Shown in pieces: positions 23,861 to 32,830 of a stretch of 64,000 bases of DNA. Numbering within the stretch: the first letter of the stretch is position 1; the number at the start of each line of letters is the position of its first letter. The notes under the pieces were generated by a model, which saw only the letters and a program-made list of their open reading frames with translations, had not been told where the DNA came from and did not search any database. A program made the translations under genes and the position numbers. Source of the stretch: Sabellastarte sp. h YS-2021 (Eukaryota; Annelida; Polychaeta; Sabellida; Sabellidae); the NCBI GenBank assembly GCA_964017235.1, contig OZ024931.1, positions 104,798,221 to 104,862,220 of the forward strand. Reading direction: 5' to 3'.

Positions 23861-26044
23861 ATGGATTCACCAGGACAAAGGCGGGGATCGTGCGGCCATA
23901 AGATGGCTGGATTTGATATGCATGAGAAGTGTGCTCGTTGTCGAGACAAAGGTCTGGGTAAAGATCCCTGCATTGTGGGAGGTGCGATATGCAAGATTTG
24001 TGACAATTTTACAGCAATTCAACGTGATATGCTGGCCACTCCACAGTATCAAATTCGCAAGGACAAGAAAGCGGGTTTGCTAGTGTCACCACGAGATGTA
24101 ACTGTGCTGTCTCCAGTTAATTCTTCTCAACAGCCAGCTAGTACTGCGCATGCTCAGCAGACGATTTCTGAAGATGACAGTGCGCATGCGCAGGACCTCC
24201 CTGGGGGTAGCGATAATGTGAGTTCTTCAGATTTTGTTTCCAAAAAAGATTTTGACAAATTAAGTGACCAGCTAGATGAGAAATTCTCTCGTTTTGAAGC
24301 ACTCTTATCAAGAGGCAATATATTTGCTACCCCCAAAGTACCGGTTCAGGTTTCAAACCCACCGGTTTCTGATCAGCCATTCATAGATCCTGCCTCTGCC
24401 CGAACCACCGGTCCGGTGCGGTTTCCGGCAGTACAGGCTAGTACAGGATCAGATGGCAAGAAAGATTCAAAGAAGAAGCACAAGTCTTCTCATCATAAAT
24501 CTTCCAAAGCAAAACCGGTTCCGGTTGAGAAAAATACCGGTCCGGTACAGAAAAAGCCCTCTGACACTGCACTTCAACAATCTAAACCGGTACCGGTCGG
24601 GGAGATGACCGGTCCGGTCAGGGCATACCAAACTGACACCTTGGTACCCAAGGAACCGGTTCCGGTTGTGGATGGATCTTTTACCGGTCCGGAACCGGCT
24701 GCACCGGCTGGGGAGCCGTTTATTAGAAACCTTGCTTCTGCTGGTGGCTCAGATGATATGTCCAATGTTGAACACCCCTTAACAGATGCCTTGCCTGTGG
24801 CTTCAGACGAACCACTCTTTGGGGATCATACATCAACAGATGTTGTGGATAGGGATCATACATCACCAGATGTTTTGGATAGCGAGGATGGTGAACTTTC
24901 TGAATCAGATACTGATAAACCAGAAAAGAATGAAGAAATGAGTTACAGGGAAACAGTTCGTTCCATCAGGGCCTTTATGGGCTGGAACTTTATCCCAGAC
25001 TTTGAGTTTGAGTACAGTGACCCGGATAAGTCCAACAATCTGTGGCGTGGAAAAAATCCGAAGACAAGTTCAAAGGTGTCAGTAGCCATGCCAGCAGACG
25101 ATTGGCTCTGTCAGAAGCTGGAGAGGATTAATTTGACTGTAGCTGAGGGTTACCCTTCCCGAAGTCAAGAAGCTGGTGGTTTGCGTACTGACCAATTCAT
25201 ACGCACCCCTAAACCACAGGATAAATGGTATCCCATGCATAAGTTAAAGACAGATGGTCCCCAGCGACCAGGTAGAAAGCTGTTCAACTGGCATGGTTCT
25301 GAGGCGAAACTAAATGCTCAATTCTCAAGAATTGTCAAACCAGCTGCATATCTCGCAACAGGTCCCGTGTCTCGTCCCATATCGCAAGAAGTACTACGCA
25401 GATGGGAAAGGTGCGCCCGAGAGGGTACTTACACAGTGAACCATGCAGCTGGTTTCAGCAGATGCACTAGCGAGATTCAAGATCAGATGGCACATCACAT
25501 AACTTTCCTACAGACTCATCTCAGTAAGGGCAAGTCAGCCAAGGAGGTGTCTGAAGCACTTAAGGAGTTAAGGGATTTATGTGCTTTCCACCAGAATGTA
25601 TCTGTCTCTCTTGGGACAGCTCTACAGCACCTGGCTGATAGCCTTTTTGTGCAGCTGGGGAATTTCATTCTGATGCGTCGGGACTCTTATTTAGATCATG
25701 TTCGTCCCGGTATGAAGATGGACACTTGGAATGAACTGAGGAATGCTGCTCTTTTTGGATATGGGTTATTTCCCGACGCGGCCTTGAATGTCGCGGAACA
25801 AGATATCAACAAGTTTGAGACACAACATGTGTCGGTCCAGTCTCGAGTTGGTCCCCAGCACCAACAGAAGACCAAGTATCGCTATAAACCGTATGAGAAG
25901 AAGGAGGCTAAGACCATGGTTCAGCCGTCATCTGCTCCTCAACAACCTTGGCGACAGTTTGGGTCACGAGGTCGTGGCCGTGGGCGTGGTTCTACTAACC
26001 ACCGTTTTTCCAAGTATGCCCGGGGTGGCAAAAATTATAAATGA
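23861..26044 (+). CDS. DIRS ORF1, gag-like protein (element 1)
   Basis: A 727-residue protein thought to act as the nucleocapsid-like ORF1 product of DIRS elements. The N terminus carries a Cys/His module conserved in elements 1-3: SCGHKMAGFDMHEKCARCR, then DPC and C-x2-C around residue 45-50, probably zinc binding. The middle (residues about 70-370) is low complexity, rich in repeated PVPV and TGPV units written with ACCGGT-type DNA, plus a Lys/His-rich patch. The part from the YRETVRSIRAFMGW motif (about residue 363) to about 680 is the conserved core, with PADDWLC, YPSRSQEAGG and a FVQLGNFILMRRDSYLDHV helix. The C terminus is an RG box (RGRGRGRG). The ATG at 23,861 aligns with the start in element 2. 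The TGA stop is followed by C and by an open conserved frame. Intact. Confidence 0.88.
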   Translation: MDSPGQRRGSCGHKMAGFDMHEKCARCRDKGLGKDPCIVGGAICKICDNFTAIQRDMLATPQYQIRKDKKAGLLVSPRDVTVLSPVNSSQQPASTAHAQQTISEDDSAHAQDLPGGSDNVSSSDFVSKKDFDKLSDQLDEKFSRFEALLSRGNIFATPKVPVQVSNPPVSDQPFIDPASARTTGPVRFPAVQASTGSDGKKDSKKKHKSSHHKSSKAKPVPVEKNTGPVQKKPSDTALQQSKPVPVGEMTGPVRAYQTDTLVPKEPVPVVDGSFTGPEPAAPAGEPFIRNLASAGGSDDMSNVEHPLTDALPVASDEPLFGDHTSTDVVDRDHTSPDVLDSEDGELSESDTDKPEKNEEMSYRETVRSIRAFMGWNFIPDFEFEYSDPDKSNNLWRGKNPKTSSKVSVAMPADDWLCQKLERINLTVAEGYPSRSQEAGGLRTDQFIRTPKPQDKWYPMHKLKTDGPQRPGRKLFNWHGSEAKLNAQFSRIVKPAAYLATGPVSRPISQEVLRRWERCAREGTYTVNHAAGFSRCTSEIQDQMAHHITFLQTHLSKGKSAKEVSEALKELRDLCAFHQNVSVSLGTALQHLADSLFVQLGNFILMRRDSYLDHVRPGMKMDTWNELRNAALFGYGLFPDAALNVAEQDINKFETQHVSVQSRVGPQHQQKTKYRYKPYEKKEAKTMVQPSSAPQQPWRQFGSRGRGRGRGSTNHRFSKYARGGKNYK

Positions 26045-29000
26045 CAATCATTGTACAAACCCACACAACCAAATAATTCCAAAGATAGTGGGTCAAAACA
26101 TCAGCCCTCAAAACTTTTCAAAGACTGTATACTCAAGAACTGCTGTAATTCCTGTTCCTATTGTTGTCGGTCCCGGGCAGCCGCAAAAGAAAGGCCTAAG
26201 TCCCGATCTTTGTCAGACAGAAATAAAACATGTCAAAAGTGCTTCTTTTGTCTCTCCTTGTCGTTCTGTCCCTCATGTACCAAATGTCCACAGTGTTGCA
26301 GAAAATCCTCCTGTAGGATGCAGGTTGCACAGGTTCTGGGAAACGTGGCTCAGCCTGGGTTCAAATCCTCGGGTAGTCTCCATCTTGAAGGACGGTTACA
26401 ACCTCCCTTTCAAGATGAGGCCCCCATTGACCAGGTGTCCTCTGATAATCAGCGGATACGCCAACCCTCGCAGAAACAAGTTTTTGAAGGAGGCGTTGCA
26501 GTCCCTGATTACAAAACAGGCCGTAGAAAAAGTAGTGGTTCGGGCTTCTCTGGCCTTTTACAACCGGCTGTTCATAGTTCCCAAACCAAACAACAAATGG
26601 CGTCCAATCTTGGATTTGAGCAAACTCAATCTTTTCCTCCACTCGGAAACCTTCAAAATGGAAACTCCGGAGACCATCCGGCTATCCCTTCAAAAAGGCG
26701 AATGGGTCACATCGCTGGATTTCAGCGATGCCTATTTCCACATTCCCATCAACCAAAGGTCGAGGAAGTATCTCCGGTTTCACCTGCACGGTCAAACCTT
26801 CCAGTTCAGGGCTCTGCCGTTCGGCCTAGCGACGGCTCCTTTGGAATTCACAAAGGTGGTGAAGGAGGTGAAATTGATGGCCCAGGCCAGGGGTATAAGG
26901 ATCCACCAGTACCTAGACGACTGGTTGCTTCGAGCGCCCTTTCGGGAGGCTTGTGTGAACCAAACGCGGACCCTGATGGCTCTGTGTCAGCAGTTGGGAT
27001 GGTTAGTCAATTTGCAAAAGTCGGAACTTGTTCCCCAACAGGAGTTCAACTTTGTCGGTTATCATTTCGACCTCTCCAAGGGTCTAGTGAAGCCGACTCA
27101 GGAGAGGTGGCAAACCCTAACTCAAAAAATAAAGATGCTAATGAACAGAGACCATTGTTCGGTCCGAGAGTTCATGTCTCTCATAGGTTTGTTGACAGCC
27201 ACAGAGAAACAGGTGGTTTCGGGGCGCCTTCACATGAGACCGATTCAGTGGCACTTGAAGAATCACTGGCACGTGCCAGAGGTACTAGAGAAGGAGATTC
27301 CTCTTCCCAGATCTCTGTACCCTCATCTGCAGTGGTGGCTGGACGAAAACAATGTGCTCAGCGGCCAACCTCTTCATCCTCTACAACATGCTCTGCAGTT
27401 GTTTACCGACGCCTCAAACGAAGGTTGGGGCGCGCACTTAGGAGACCACACGGCAAAAGGAGTTTGGTCGGACTCAGAAAGCCAGTTGCACATAAACTTT
27501 CTCGAGCTAAAGGCGGTCCTTCTGGCCCTCAAGAAGTTCGAGCAACAGTGTTGGGGCCAGATCATTTTGATAGCCACGGACAACACAACGGTTGTCTCAT
27601 ACATCAACAAGGAGGGGGGTATGAGATCAGGCTCACTTTGTGCCCTCCTCTGGAGACTGCTTTCCTGGTGCAATCGCAGACAGATAGTTCTAAGGGCCAG
27701 GCACATTCCGGGAAGGCTGAATGTGATAGCAGACAAATTGTCCAGGAGCACTCAGGTTATTCAGACAGAATGGTCCCTCCTGCAGGAAGTCTTCGACCAC
27801 TTATGTGCCAGGTGGCACACTCCCCGAGTGGATCTCTTTGCAACAAGGTACAATCACAAACTACCCAAGTTTGTGTCCCCCAGTACCCGATCCACAGGCA
27901 TGGAGAGTAGATGCTCTCAGCCTGAATTGGGAGAATATGGATGCCTACGCGTTCCCTCCTGTGTCTCTTTTGGGCAAGGTGGTGTCCAAGATCCTAGATC
28001 AGGGAGTTCACAGGTTGGTTCTGATTGCTCCAGGGTGGCCCAACATGCCTTGGTTCTGGGATCTAGTCAGCATGTCTGTTCAGATTCCTCTCTCCCTTCC
28101 AAACGTGGAGAACCTGCTGACCCAACCGTTCAATCAGTGTCCCCACAGAGATCTCCTAGGGCTCAACCTCCACGCCTGGCTCCTAGAGCCTCTAGCATAC
28201 AGGCACAAGGATTCTCTAATGAAGTGGCAACGCGAATTGAGGCTCCTCAAAGACAATCAACCAGAACCATCTATGAATCGAAGTGGTCCATATTTGTCAA
28301 ATGGTGCGAGTCACACAAGGTGGACTTCGGGTCACCTTCTTTAACTCAGGTAGCGGAATTTCTCCTATTCCTTTTCAAGGAGAAAAATCTTCAACCTAGC
28401 ACCATAGATGGCTATAGAACTGCTATAGCCGACAAAATTGGTTGTGACAAGGTTAATTTTGGTAAAGACGAAAACCTTACCCGCTTGCTAGACAGTTTCC
28501 ATAGAGATAAACCCAAGGGTCTTCGAGGAGTCCCTAGCTGGAATCTGTCTCTGGTCTTGCATCAATTAACCCAGTCCCCCTTTGAACCCCTTCGAAAGGC
28601 GTCTCTGAAACATCTTACCTTCAAAACGGTGTTTCTCCTGGCTTTGGGCTCGGGCAAAAGAAGGAGTGAGATTCATGCCTGGGTACACAGGAACATTAGA
28701 CATCAGGAAGATTGGGCTAATGTTTCTTTATTCCCTTCTCCTTGTTTCTTGGCCAAGAATCAGTTGGCTAAAGAAGGGCCTTCTTCAGTAGCTCCGGTAA
28801 TTATTCCGGCCTTGGCCCCTACGTTGGATAAGTCTCTCAAGGAGGATAGAACCTTATGTCCAGTTCGGGCTTTGCGTTATTACCTGGACAAGACCAAAGA
28901 CCTCCGTTCCGGCAAACAGTTGGTCTTTGTGTCTTTCAAGAAGAACTTCAATAAGGACATCGCTCCTGCTACGATTTCTTCTTGGATTAAACAAACCATC

Positions 29001-29246
29001 TTGTTGTGCTATCAATTGTCCAATGAGGATGCACAACAATTACATCAGGTCAGAGCCCATGATGTGCGGGCCTTTGCAGCTTCTAAGGCTTTTCAAGGAG
29101 GTGTGTCCTTGGACCAGATCCTCTCAGCCTGCCACTGGAAGTCGCACAATACCTTCACCCAATTTTATTTGAAGGATGTAGCATGGGCTGATGCTGACCT
29201 GTACCATTTAGGACCAGTGGTCGCAGCCCAGCACATACGCGAGTAA
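25788..29246 (+). CDS. RT-RNase H and tyrosine recombinase ORF (element 1)
   Basis: One open frame of 1,152 codons, but not one natural protein. RT conservation begins around 26,315 (PPVG, SLGSNPRVVSI) and no ATG lies near, so initiation is unclear. RT motifs: KWRPILDLS, SLDFSDAYFHIPI, LPFGLATAPLEF and YLDD (residue 375, at 26,910), then FVGY. RNase H: LFTDASNEGWGAH (Asp 541), LELKAVLLAL, ATDNTTVVSYI, RHIPGRLNVIADKLSR. An extra C in the run at 27,877-27,881 then throws translation out of the methyltransferase-like part and into the recombinase frame. Tyrosine recombinase residues: Arg 958 or 959 in GSGKRRSEI, His 1091 and Arg 1094 in HDVR, His 1116 in CHWKSH and Tyr 1127 in TQFYLKD. All catalytic residues are present. 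Confidence 0.88.
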   Translation: MSRNKISTSLRHNMCRSSLELVPSTNRRPSIAINRMRRRRLRPWFSRHLLLNNLGDSLGHEVVAVGVVLLTTVFPSMPGVAKIINDNHCTNPHNQIIPKIVGQNISPQNFSKTVYSRTAVIPVPIVVGPGQPQKKGLSPDLCQTEIKHVKSASFVSPCRSVPHVPNVHSVAENPPVGCRLHRFWETWLSLGSNPRVVSILKDGYNLPFKMRPPLTRCPLIISGYANPRRNKFLKEALQSLITKQAVEKVVVRASLAFYNRLFIVPKPNNKWRPILDLSKLNLFLHSETFKMETPETIRLSLQKGEWVTSLDFSDAYFHIPINQRSRKYLRFHLHGQTFQFRALPFGLATAPLEFTKVVKEVKLMAQARGIRIHQYLDDWLLRAPFREACVNQTRTLMALCQQLGWLVNLQKSELVPQQEFNFVGYHFDLSKGLVKPTQERWQTLTQKIKMLMNRDHCSVREFMSLIGLLTATEKQVVSGRLHMRPIQWHLKNHWHVPEVLEKEIPLPRSLYPHLQWWLDENNVLSGQPLHPLQHALQLFTDASNEGWGAHLGDHTAKGVWSDSESQLHINFLELKAVLLALKKFEQQCWGQIILIATDNTTVVSYINKEGGMRSGSLCALLWRLLSWCNRRQIVLRARHIPGRLNVIADKLSRSTQVIQTEWSLLQEVFDHLCARWHTPRVDLFATRYNHKLPKFVSPSTRSTGMESRCSQPELGEYGCLRVPSCVSFGQGGVQDPRSGSSQVGSDCSRVAQHALVLGSSQHVCSDSSLPSKRGEPADPTVQSVSPQRSPRAQPPRLAPRASSIQAQGFSNEVATRIEAPQRQSTRTIYESKWSIFVKWCESHKVDFGSPSLTQVAEFLLFLFKEKNLQPSTIDGYRTAIADKIGCDKVNFGKDENLTRLLDSFHRDKPKGLRGVPSWNLSLVLHQLTQSPFEPLRKASLKHLTFKTVFLLALGSGKRRSEIHAWVHRNIRHQEDWANVSLFPSPCFLAKNQLAKEGPSSVAPVIIPALAPTLDKSLKEDRTLCPVRALRYYLDKTKDLRSGKQLVFVSFKKNFNKDIAPATISSWIKQTILLCYQLSNEDAQQLHQVRAHDVRAFAASKAFQGGVSLDQILSACHWKSHNTFTQFYLKDVAWADADLYHLGPVVAAQHIRE
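26045..26330 (+). other. Conserved Cys-rich domain in the gag frame
   Basis: Directly after the gag TGA, in the same frame, about 95 codons are open and encode a cysteine cluster: CCNSCSYCC, then a basic linker, then CQKCFFC, FCPSCTKCPQCC and a final SSC. Element 2 (from 32,532, gag frame) has CCSSCTFC, CEQCFVC, FCPKCNKCPMCC and STC. Element 3 has CQRCFLC, LCKTCNKCPNCC and FTC. The spacing is the same in all three, while the overlapping RT-frame residues (KSASFVSPCRS versus NSALSVNQCLF) vary much more. It looks like a zinc-binding domain, reached by stop readthrough or as a separate small protein. The RT frame here is +1 to this one. Confidence 0.6.
27875..28344 (+). pseudogene. Methyltransferase-like C-terminal part of RT ORF (element 1)
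   Basis: This is the in-frame continuation of the RT-RNase H protein in elements 2-4, put out of frame here by one extra C. It reads VPDPQAWRVDALSLNWENMD, then AYAFPP, LIAPGWPNMPWFWDL and NLHAWLLEP, ending at 28,344. Order and motifs (DLFATR, DALSLxW, AFPP in the place of NPPY, APxWPxxPWF) match the Dam-like domain that sits between RNase H and recombinase in DIRS elements; activity is not shown. Its last 170 bp or so overlap the start of the recombinase, so TTGAGGCTCCTCAAAGA is read in two frames and is nearly invariant in elements 1-3. Confidence 0.7.
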
Positions 29247-29497
29247 CTGGTATCCTTGAAAGGATAACTTGTATATAGTGTAAAGCGTTTAGAAGGAGTA
29301 GTGGGTTGTTTTAGTTGGCTCCTTCTTTTTTAGTTATCTTGTTTTGTAACCCCAGCGCGCAGTTCTCAACCGGAAGGGCTGGTGTGGGGTATGAGTTATT
29401 TCTAGTTTTATCCTGTTCTGCTTCCTTCGGAATCCTTGGGACTGAACTCTTACCTCCTCTCTCCTATAGTCCTAGCCCAGGTGGCTCGGTAGACGGC

Positions 29498-29514
29498 AAA
29501 AAAGAGGGGGGGGA
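29498..29514 (+). promoter_or_regulatory. Polypurine tract, element 1
   Basis: AAAAAAGAGGGGGGGG. The same A-run followed by a G-run occupies the same place in element 2 (35,481-35,509), element 3 (42,547-42,567) and, degraded, element 4. It resembles the polypurine primer tract of LTR retroelements; a role in DIRS replication is speculative. Confidence 0.45.
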
Positions 29515-29600
29515 ACCAACTATGGTGTAGGGTATGGGAAGGATCCCTAACCCTTGGGCCGGAGGCCCAGAGTTCTGACAAGAGTCCCTGTTGAGTTTAG

Positions 29601-29622
29601 CTGCCCTCCATCCAATGGGTAG
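29601..29622 (+). promoter_or_regulatory. Conserved hairpin before the ICR, element 1
   Basis: CTGCCC and GGGTAG pair (one G-U) around a 10-nt loop and are followed by TTATTCTGCA. Equivalents are at 35,615-35,636 (perfect CTACCC/GGGTAG), 42,692-42,715 and, on the minus strand, near 53,750-53,775. Confidence 0.5.
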
Positions 29623-29628
29623 TTATTC

Positions 29629-29726
29629 TGCATCTGTCCACTAGGTAAGATATATTAACATAATAAAATGGAAAATTTAATAAGTAAATTAAATTTTTAT
29701 AAGTTAATATCTTACCTAGTGGACAG
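29629..29726 (+). repeat. Internal complementary region, element 1
   Basis: Complement of the left terminus (TGCATCTGTCCACTAGGTAA through AATAAAAT) joined directly to the complement of the right terminus (GGAAAATTTAATAAG through TAGTGGACAG). This is the DIRS ICR, thought to template closure of a circular DNA. It defines the element ends to within one base. Confidence 0.92.
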
Positions 29727-29784
29727 AGGGATTCCCACCCTGCCTTCCCCGCAACAAACATTCCCAGGGGACTCAAACAGGGTG

Positions 29785-29976
29785 CAAACAAAAGGAGGAA
29801 GTACGCATGCGCGCGCGCGCGCAGTGCACCGGCAGGGAGGCTATACAGCCACCTGGCGAGTAAACAGGACACTACCGGTCCGGGCCAGAGCCCAGCTCGA
29901 GGCGTTTTTCTCTAACGTTTGGCGGGACCGGCTGTGCGCCGGACAAATGCATCTGTCCACTAGGTAAGATATTAAC
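29785..29976 (-). repeat. Element 1 right ITR
   Basis: Inverted copy of 23,556-23,750 with two substitutions. It is followed by a unique AT-rich right terminus (29,977-30,009) ending AAATTTTCC. Confidence 0.92.
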
Positions 29977-30009
29977 TTATAAAAATTTAATTTACTTATT
30001 AAATTTTCC

Positions 30010-30148
30010 AGTTTATGGATATGCAGGACAAGTAAGTGAGATATAGGTAGCTTTGAATGACGGACCAAGGTGAGATCTGACATCCAAATATTCCAAGCCC
30101 ATGATTTCTTACAGGTTGGTTTGACATCTGAAAGCTATAGATAGGACC
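30010..30148. repeat. 139-bp spacer, a relic array monomer
   Basis: Contains ACCAAGGTGAGATCTGAC, CCCATGATTTCTTACAGG and ATAGGACC, which match the 150-bp repeat of 42.9, 46 and 52 kb. Elements 1 and 2 therefore inserted into the same older tandem repeat. Confidence 0.7.
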
Positions 30149-30157
30149 ATTTTATTG

Positions 30158-30352
30158 CGTTAATATATCTTACCTAGTGGACCAGTGCATTTGTCCGGCG
30201 CGCAGCCGGTCCCGCCAAACGTTAGACAAAAACGTCCTGAGCTGGGCTCTGACCGGGACCGGTAGTGTACTCCTCATTCGCCAGGTGTCGTGACTGCACC
30301 CAGCTCCCCTACTGCGCGTGCGCGCGCATGCGTACTTCCTCTTTTTGTTTGG
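30158..30352 (+). repeat. Element 2 left ITR
   Basis: Partner of 35,801-35,987. It includes ACCGGT and a GCGCATGCG / ACTTCC promoter-like block (30,324-30,338), as in element 1. Confidence 0.92.
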
Positions 30353-30461
30353 CGCCATAGTGTTTTAGCGGATAAATTTCAGTAAAATAAACTTTAAATT
30401 ATATTGTTTCTTTGCAAACGTGTTAGAAGGAAAGCTTTGGATATTGCAAAATATATTTATC

Positions 30462-32531
30462 ATGGCATCACCAGGACAGAGGCGTGGTAGTTGTGGCCAT
30501 GTTATGGCGGGGTTTGACCTTCATAAAAAGTGTGCCCGCTGTAGGGACAAAAAGGTGGGAGATGACCCTTGTGTCAAAGGTCAGGACTGTGAATTGTGTG
30601 ATGCGTTGTCTGACTCCCAGAAAGGTATGCTAGCAACCCCACAATATCAAATCCGAAAAGACAAAAAAGCAGGGATTTTGATTTCTCCCAGTAAAGTTAC
30701 TGTTGTGGGTCCGGTGGAGGAACAGGATGAACTTGAGATGTCTCCGGACACTGCGCATGCGCAGGAACGGATTGTTGCCGGTGCTTTCCCGGTTTCTGAC
30801 CAGACAAGTACTGGAGACTTTGTCTCCCGTCAGGATTTTGAATTATTGAACAATCAGTTGGAGGAAAAATTCGCCCGTTTTGAGGCTCTCCTTACTAGAA
30901 CCAACATATTTTCTACTCCAAAGATGCCTGTTTCAACGGGTCAAGCCCCTATCTCTGAGACGCCTTTTATCAATCCCTCTCCTGACCCTAGAGCCACCGG
31001 TCCGGTGAGGCCTCCGGGTCAGGACGTAGAGGATTCTGCTTCTTCTGTTAAAAAACAGAAAGGAAAATCAAAACACAAGAAGTCTATCAAACCGGCCGCT
31101 GCTGCCGGTTCTGCAAGTCAGATTGCTAGGGACCCTATTCCTCCCAAGACAGTGGTACCCGGTCCGGGTTTACAAGTTCTTGGTGAACCGGAGGAAACTG
31201 TGCCTGCTGTCACCAGTGTCTCCTCCCTAGGGTCCGCCTCTCAACCGGTCATCACCGGTCCACAGTATACCAGTACTTCTGCTTCCTTTACACAGGATAG
31301 TTTTGCTCAGCCGGATCCGGCTCTGTCAGACGGGGAACCCCTTCCGGACCGGTCAGATAAGGAATCTGGTGAGGAAGGTGAACTTTCAGATACTGAAATC
31401 AATGAGAAAAACGAGGAAATGAACTACAGAGAAACGGTCCGGTCGGTCCGATCCTTTCTTGGCTGGTCTCACATACCAGATTTTGAAGCTTCAGCCAGTG
31501 ATGCAGACAACCGTTCTGACAACCCTTGGAAAGGAAAGCATCCTCGTCGCTCAGGCAGTAGAGTTACCAGCTGACGACTGGCTTTGCTATAAGATGGAGA
31601 AACTGAACACTCGTGTTGCAGAAGGTTACCCTTCTCGTTCCCAAGAAGCCGCAGGTCTGAAACAAGACCAGTTTGTCAGAACACCCAAAAGCCAGGCAAA
31701 GTGGTATACACAGTCACGACTCAAACAGGATATAAATCAAAGACCTGGGCGTACAATCTTTGGCTGGTCGGGTTCCGAAGCACGCCTGAACTCTCAATTC
31801 TCCCGTATTGCCAAGACTTCCTCATATCCATCTTCAGGACCGGCATCTAGGCCTATCCCTCAGGAGATTCTTAGAAGGTGGGAGCAATGTGCTAAGGAAG
31901 GCTCTTTGATTACCAATCACGCAGCAGGATTCAACAGGTGCGTTAGTGAAATTCAGGACAAAATGAATCAACATATTTCATTTTTAAACGCTACCATTGT
32001 TAGGGCAAGGCCCCTAAGGAGGTCACCGACGCCATCAAGGACTTGAAAGACTTGTCAGCTTTCCACAGTAGTGTTTCTGTTGCCTTAGGTACTGCTTTCC
32101 AGCACCTCGCAGACAGCTTATTTGTTCAGCTAGCCAACTTCATTTTGTTGAGGAGAGATTCTTATCTCGAGTACGTTAAACCAGGCCTGAAACCTGATAC
32201 CTGGAATAAACTACGAAATGCTCCCCTGTTCACTTACGGGCTATTCCCGCATGATGTACTGGCAGTAGCGGAGCAGGATATTCAAAAGTATGATTCAAAC
32301 AAGAGTGCTACTGGTCCCGGCCCGGGCACATATCAGCACTCAAAGAAGCATCAATTCCGGTACCAACCATATGAAAAGAAAGAGAGTCATCAATCCGGCT
32401 TCTCCTCTTCCCAAAATCAACAACCTTGGAGGCAATTCTCAGGCAGAGGCAGGGGTAGGGGTCGTGGTAGAGGTGGATCTGGTTCTACTTACTACTCCAA
32501 GCCTGCCCGTGGTACAAAACCGTATAAATGA
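30462..32531 (+). pseudogene. DIRS ORF1, gag-like, two frameshifts (element 2)
   Basis: Homologous over its length to ORF1 of element 1. It starts at the ATG at 30,462 (MASPGQRRGSCGH), with FDLHKKCARCRDK, DPC and C-x2-C in the N-terminal module, and has a shorter TGPV-rich middle. The first frameshift lies at about 31,545-31,555, just before LPADDWLC: the original frame ends at 31,574. The second lies at about 31,995-32,015, after FLNATIV. The last segment (FQHLADSLFVQL, RRDSYLEYV) ends in an RG box and PYK, with TGA at 32,529. The last ATG-proximal stretch of leader also has an upstream in-frame ATG at 30,420, but homology favours 30,462. Confidence 0.85.
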
Positions 32532-32830
32532 CAATCAACATCTACTGAGTCCCCCAGTTGTGTTAAGTTCAAGTTTAGGGGATCTCAATCTAGTGTCATC
32601 AGCAAACAAAGAGACTTTTCAAGAGACTGTAAATTTGCATGTTGTTCCTCCTGCACCTTCTGTAAAAGGGCTGTTACAAAAGAAAAACGTAAGACCCTCT
32701 CATTCTCAAATAGGAATAAAATCTGTGAACAGTGCTTTGTCTGTAAATCAGTGTCTTTTTGCCCCAAATGCAACAAATGCCCCATGTGTTGCAAAAGATC
32801 CACCTGTGGGAGGCCGTCTGCAACTGTTTT
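32532..32830 (+). other. Cys-rich domain after gag stop (element 2)
   Basis: In the gag frame after TGA-CAA the frame is open and encodes CCSSCTFC, NKICEQCFVC, SFCPKCNKCPMCC and KRSTC. The RT N-terminal extension occupies the +1 frame. Counterpart of 26,045-26,330. Confidence 0.58.

Larger units (their letters stand above)
29247..29628 (+). promoter_or_regulatory. 3' untranslated region of element 1
   Basis: Non-coding. It holds GGAACTGAACT-type sequence also seen in element 3, the purine tract at about 29,498-29,514 and the hairpin at 29,601-29,622. Confidence 0.6.
23547..30009 (+). mobile_element. DIRS-type retrotransposon, element 1
   Basis: This 6.46-kb element has the full DIRS plan: left ITR, gag-like ORF1, RT/RNase H/methyltransferase-like ORF, tyrosine recombinase, ICR and inverted right ITR. 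The ends are set by the ICR at 29,629-29,726, which reads as the complement of the left end (ATTTTATTACG...) joined to the complement of the right end (...AAATTTTCC). The two ITR arms differ at only two of about 190 positions (T/A in GCGCACNGCC, T/C in the GCGCGNGCGC run), so the insertion is young. Its one clear lesion is an extra C at 27,877-27,881. There is no target duplication, as expected for recombinase integration. Confidence 0.93.

Noticed and set aside
26330..27910. Long open frame in the gag frame running under the RT domain of element 1
   Set aside because: Beyond the Cys-rich part its residues follow from RT-frame conservation; element 2 closes it at 33,233. Only the first ~95 codons look selected.
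25788..29246. A natural 1,152-residue RT-RNase H-recombinase fusion
   Set aside because: Elements 2 and 3 show the methyltransferase-like segment follows RNase H in frame; the fusion arises from one extra C.
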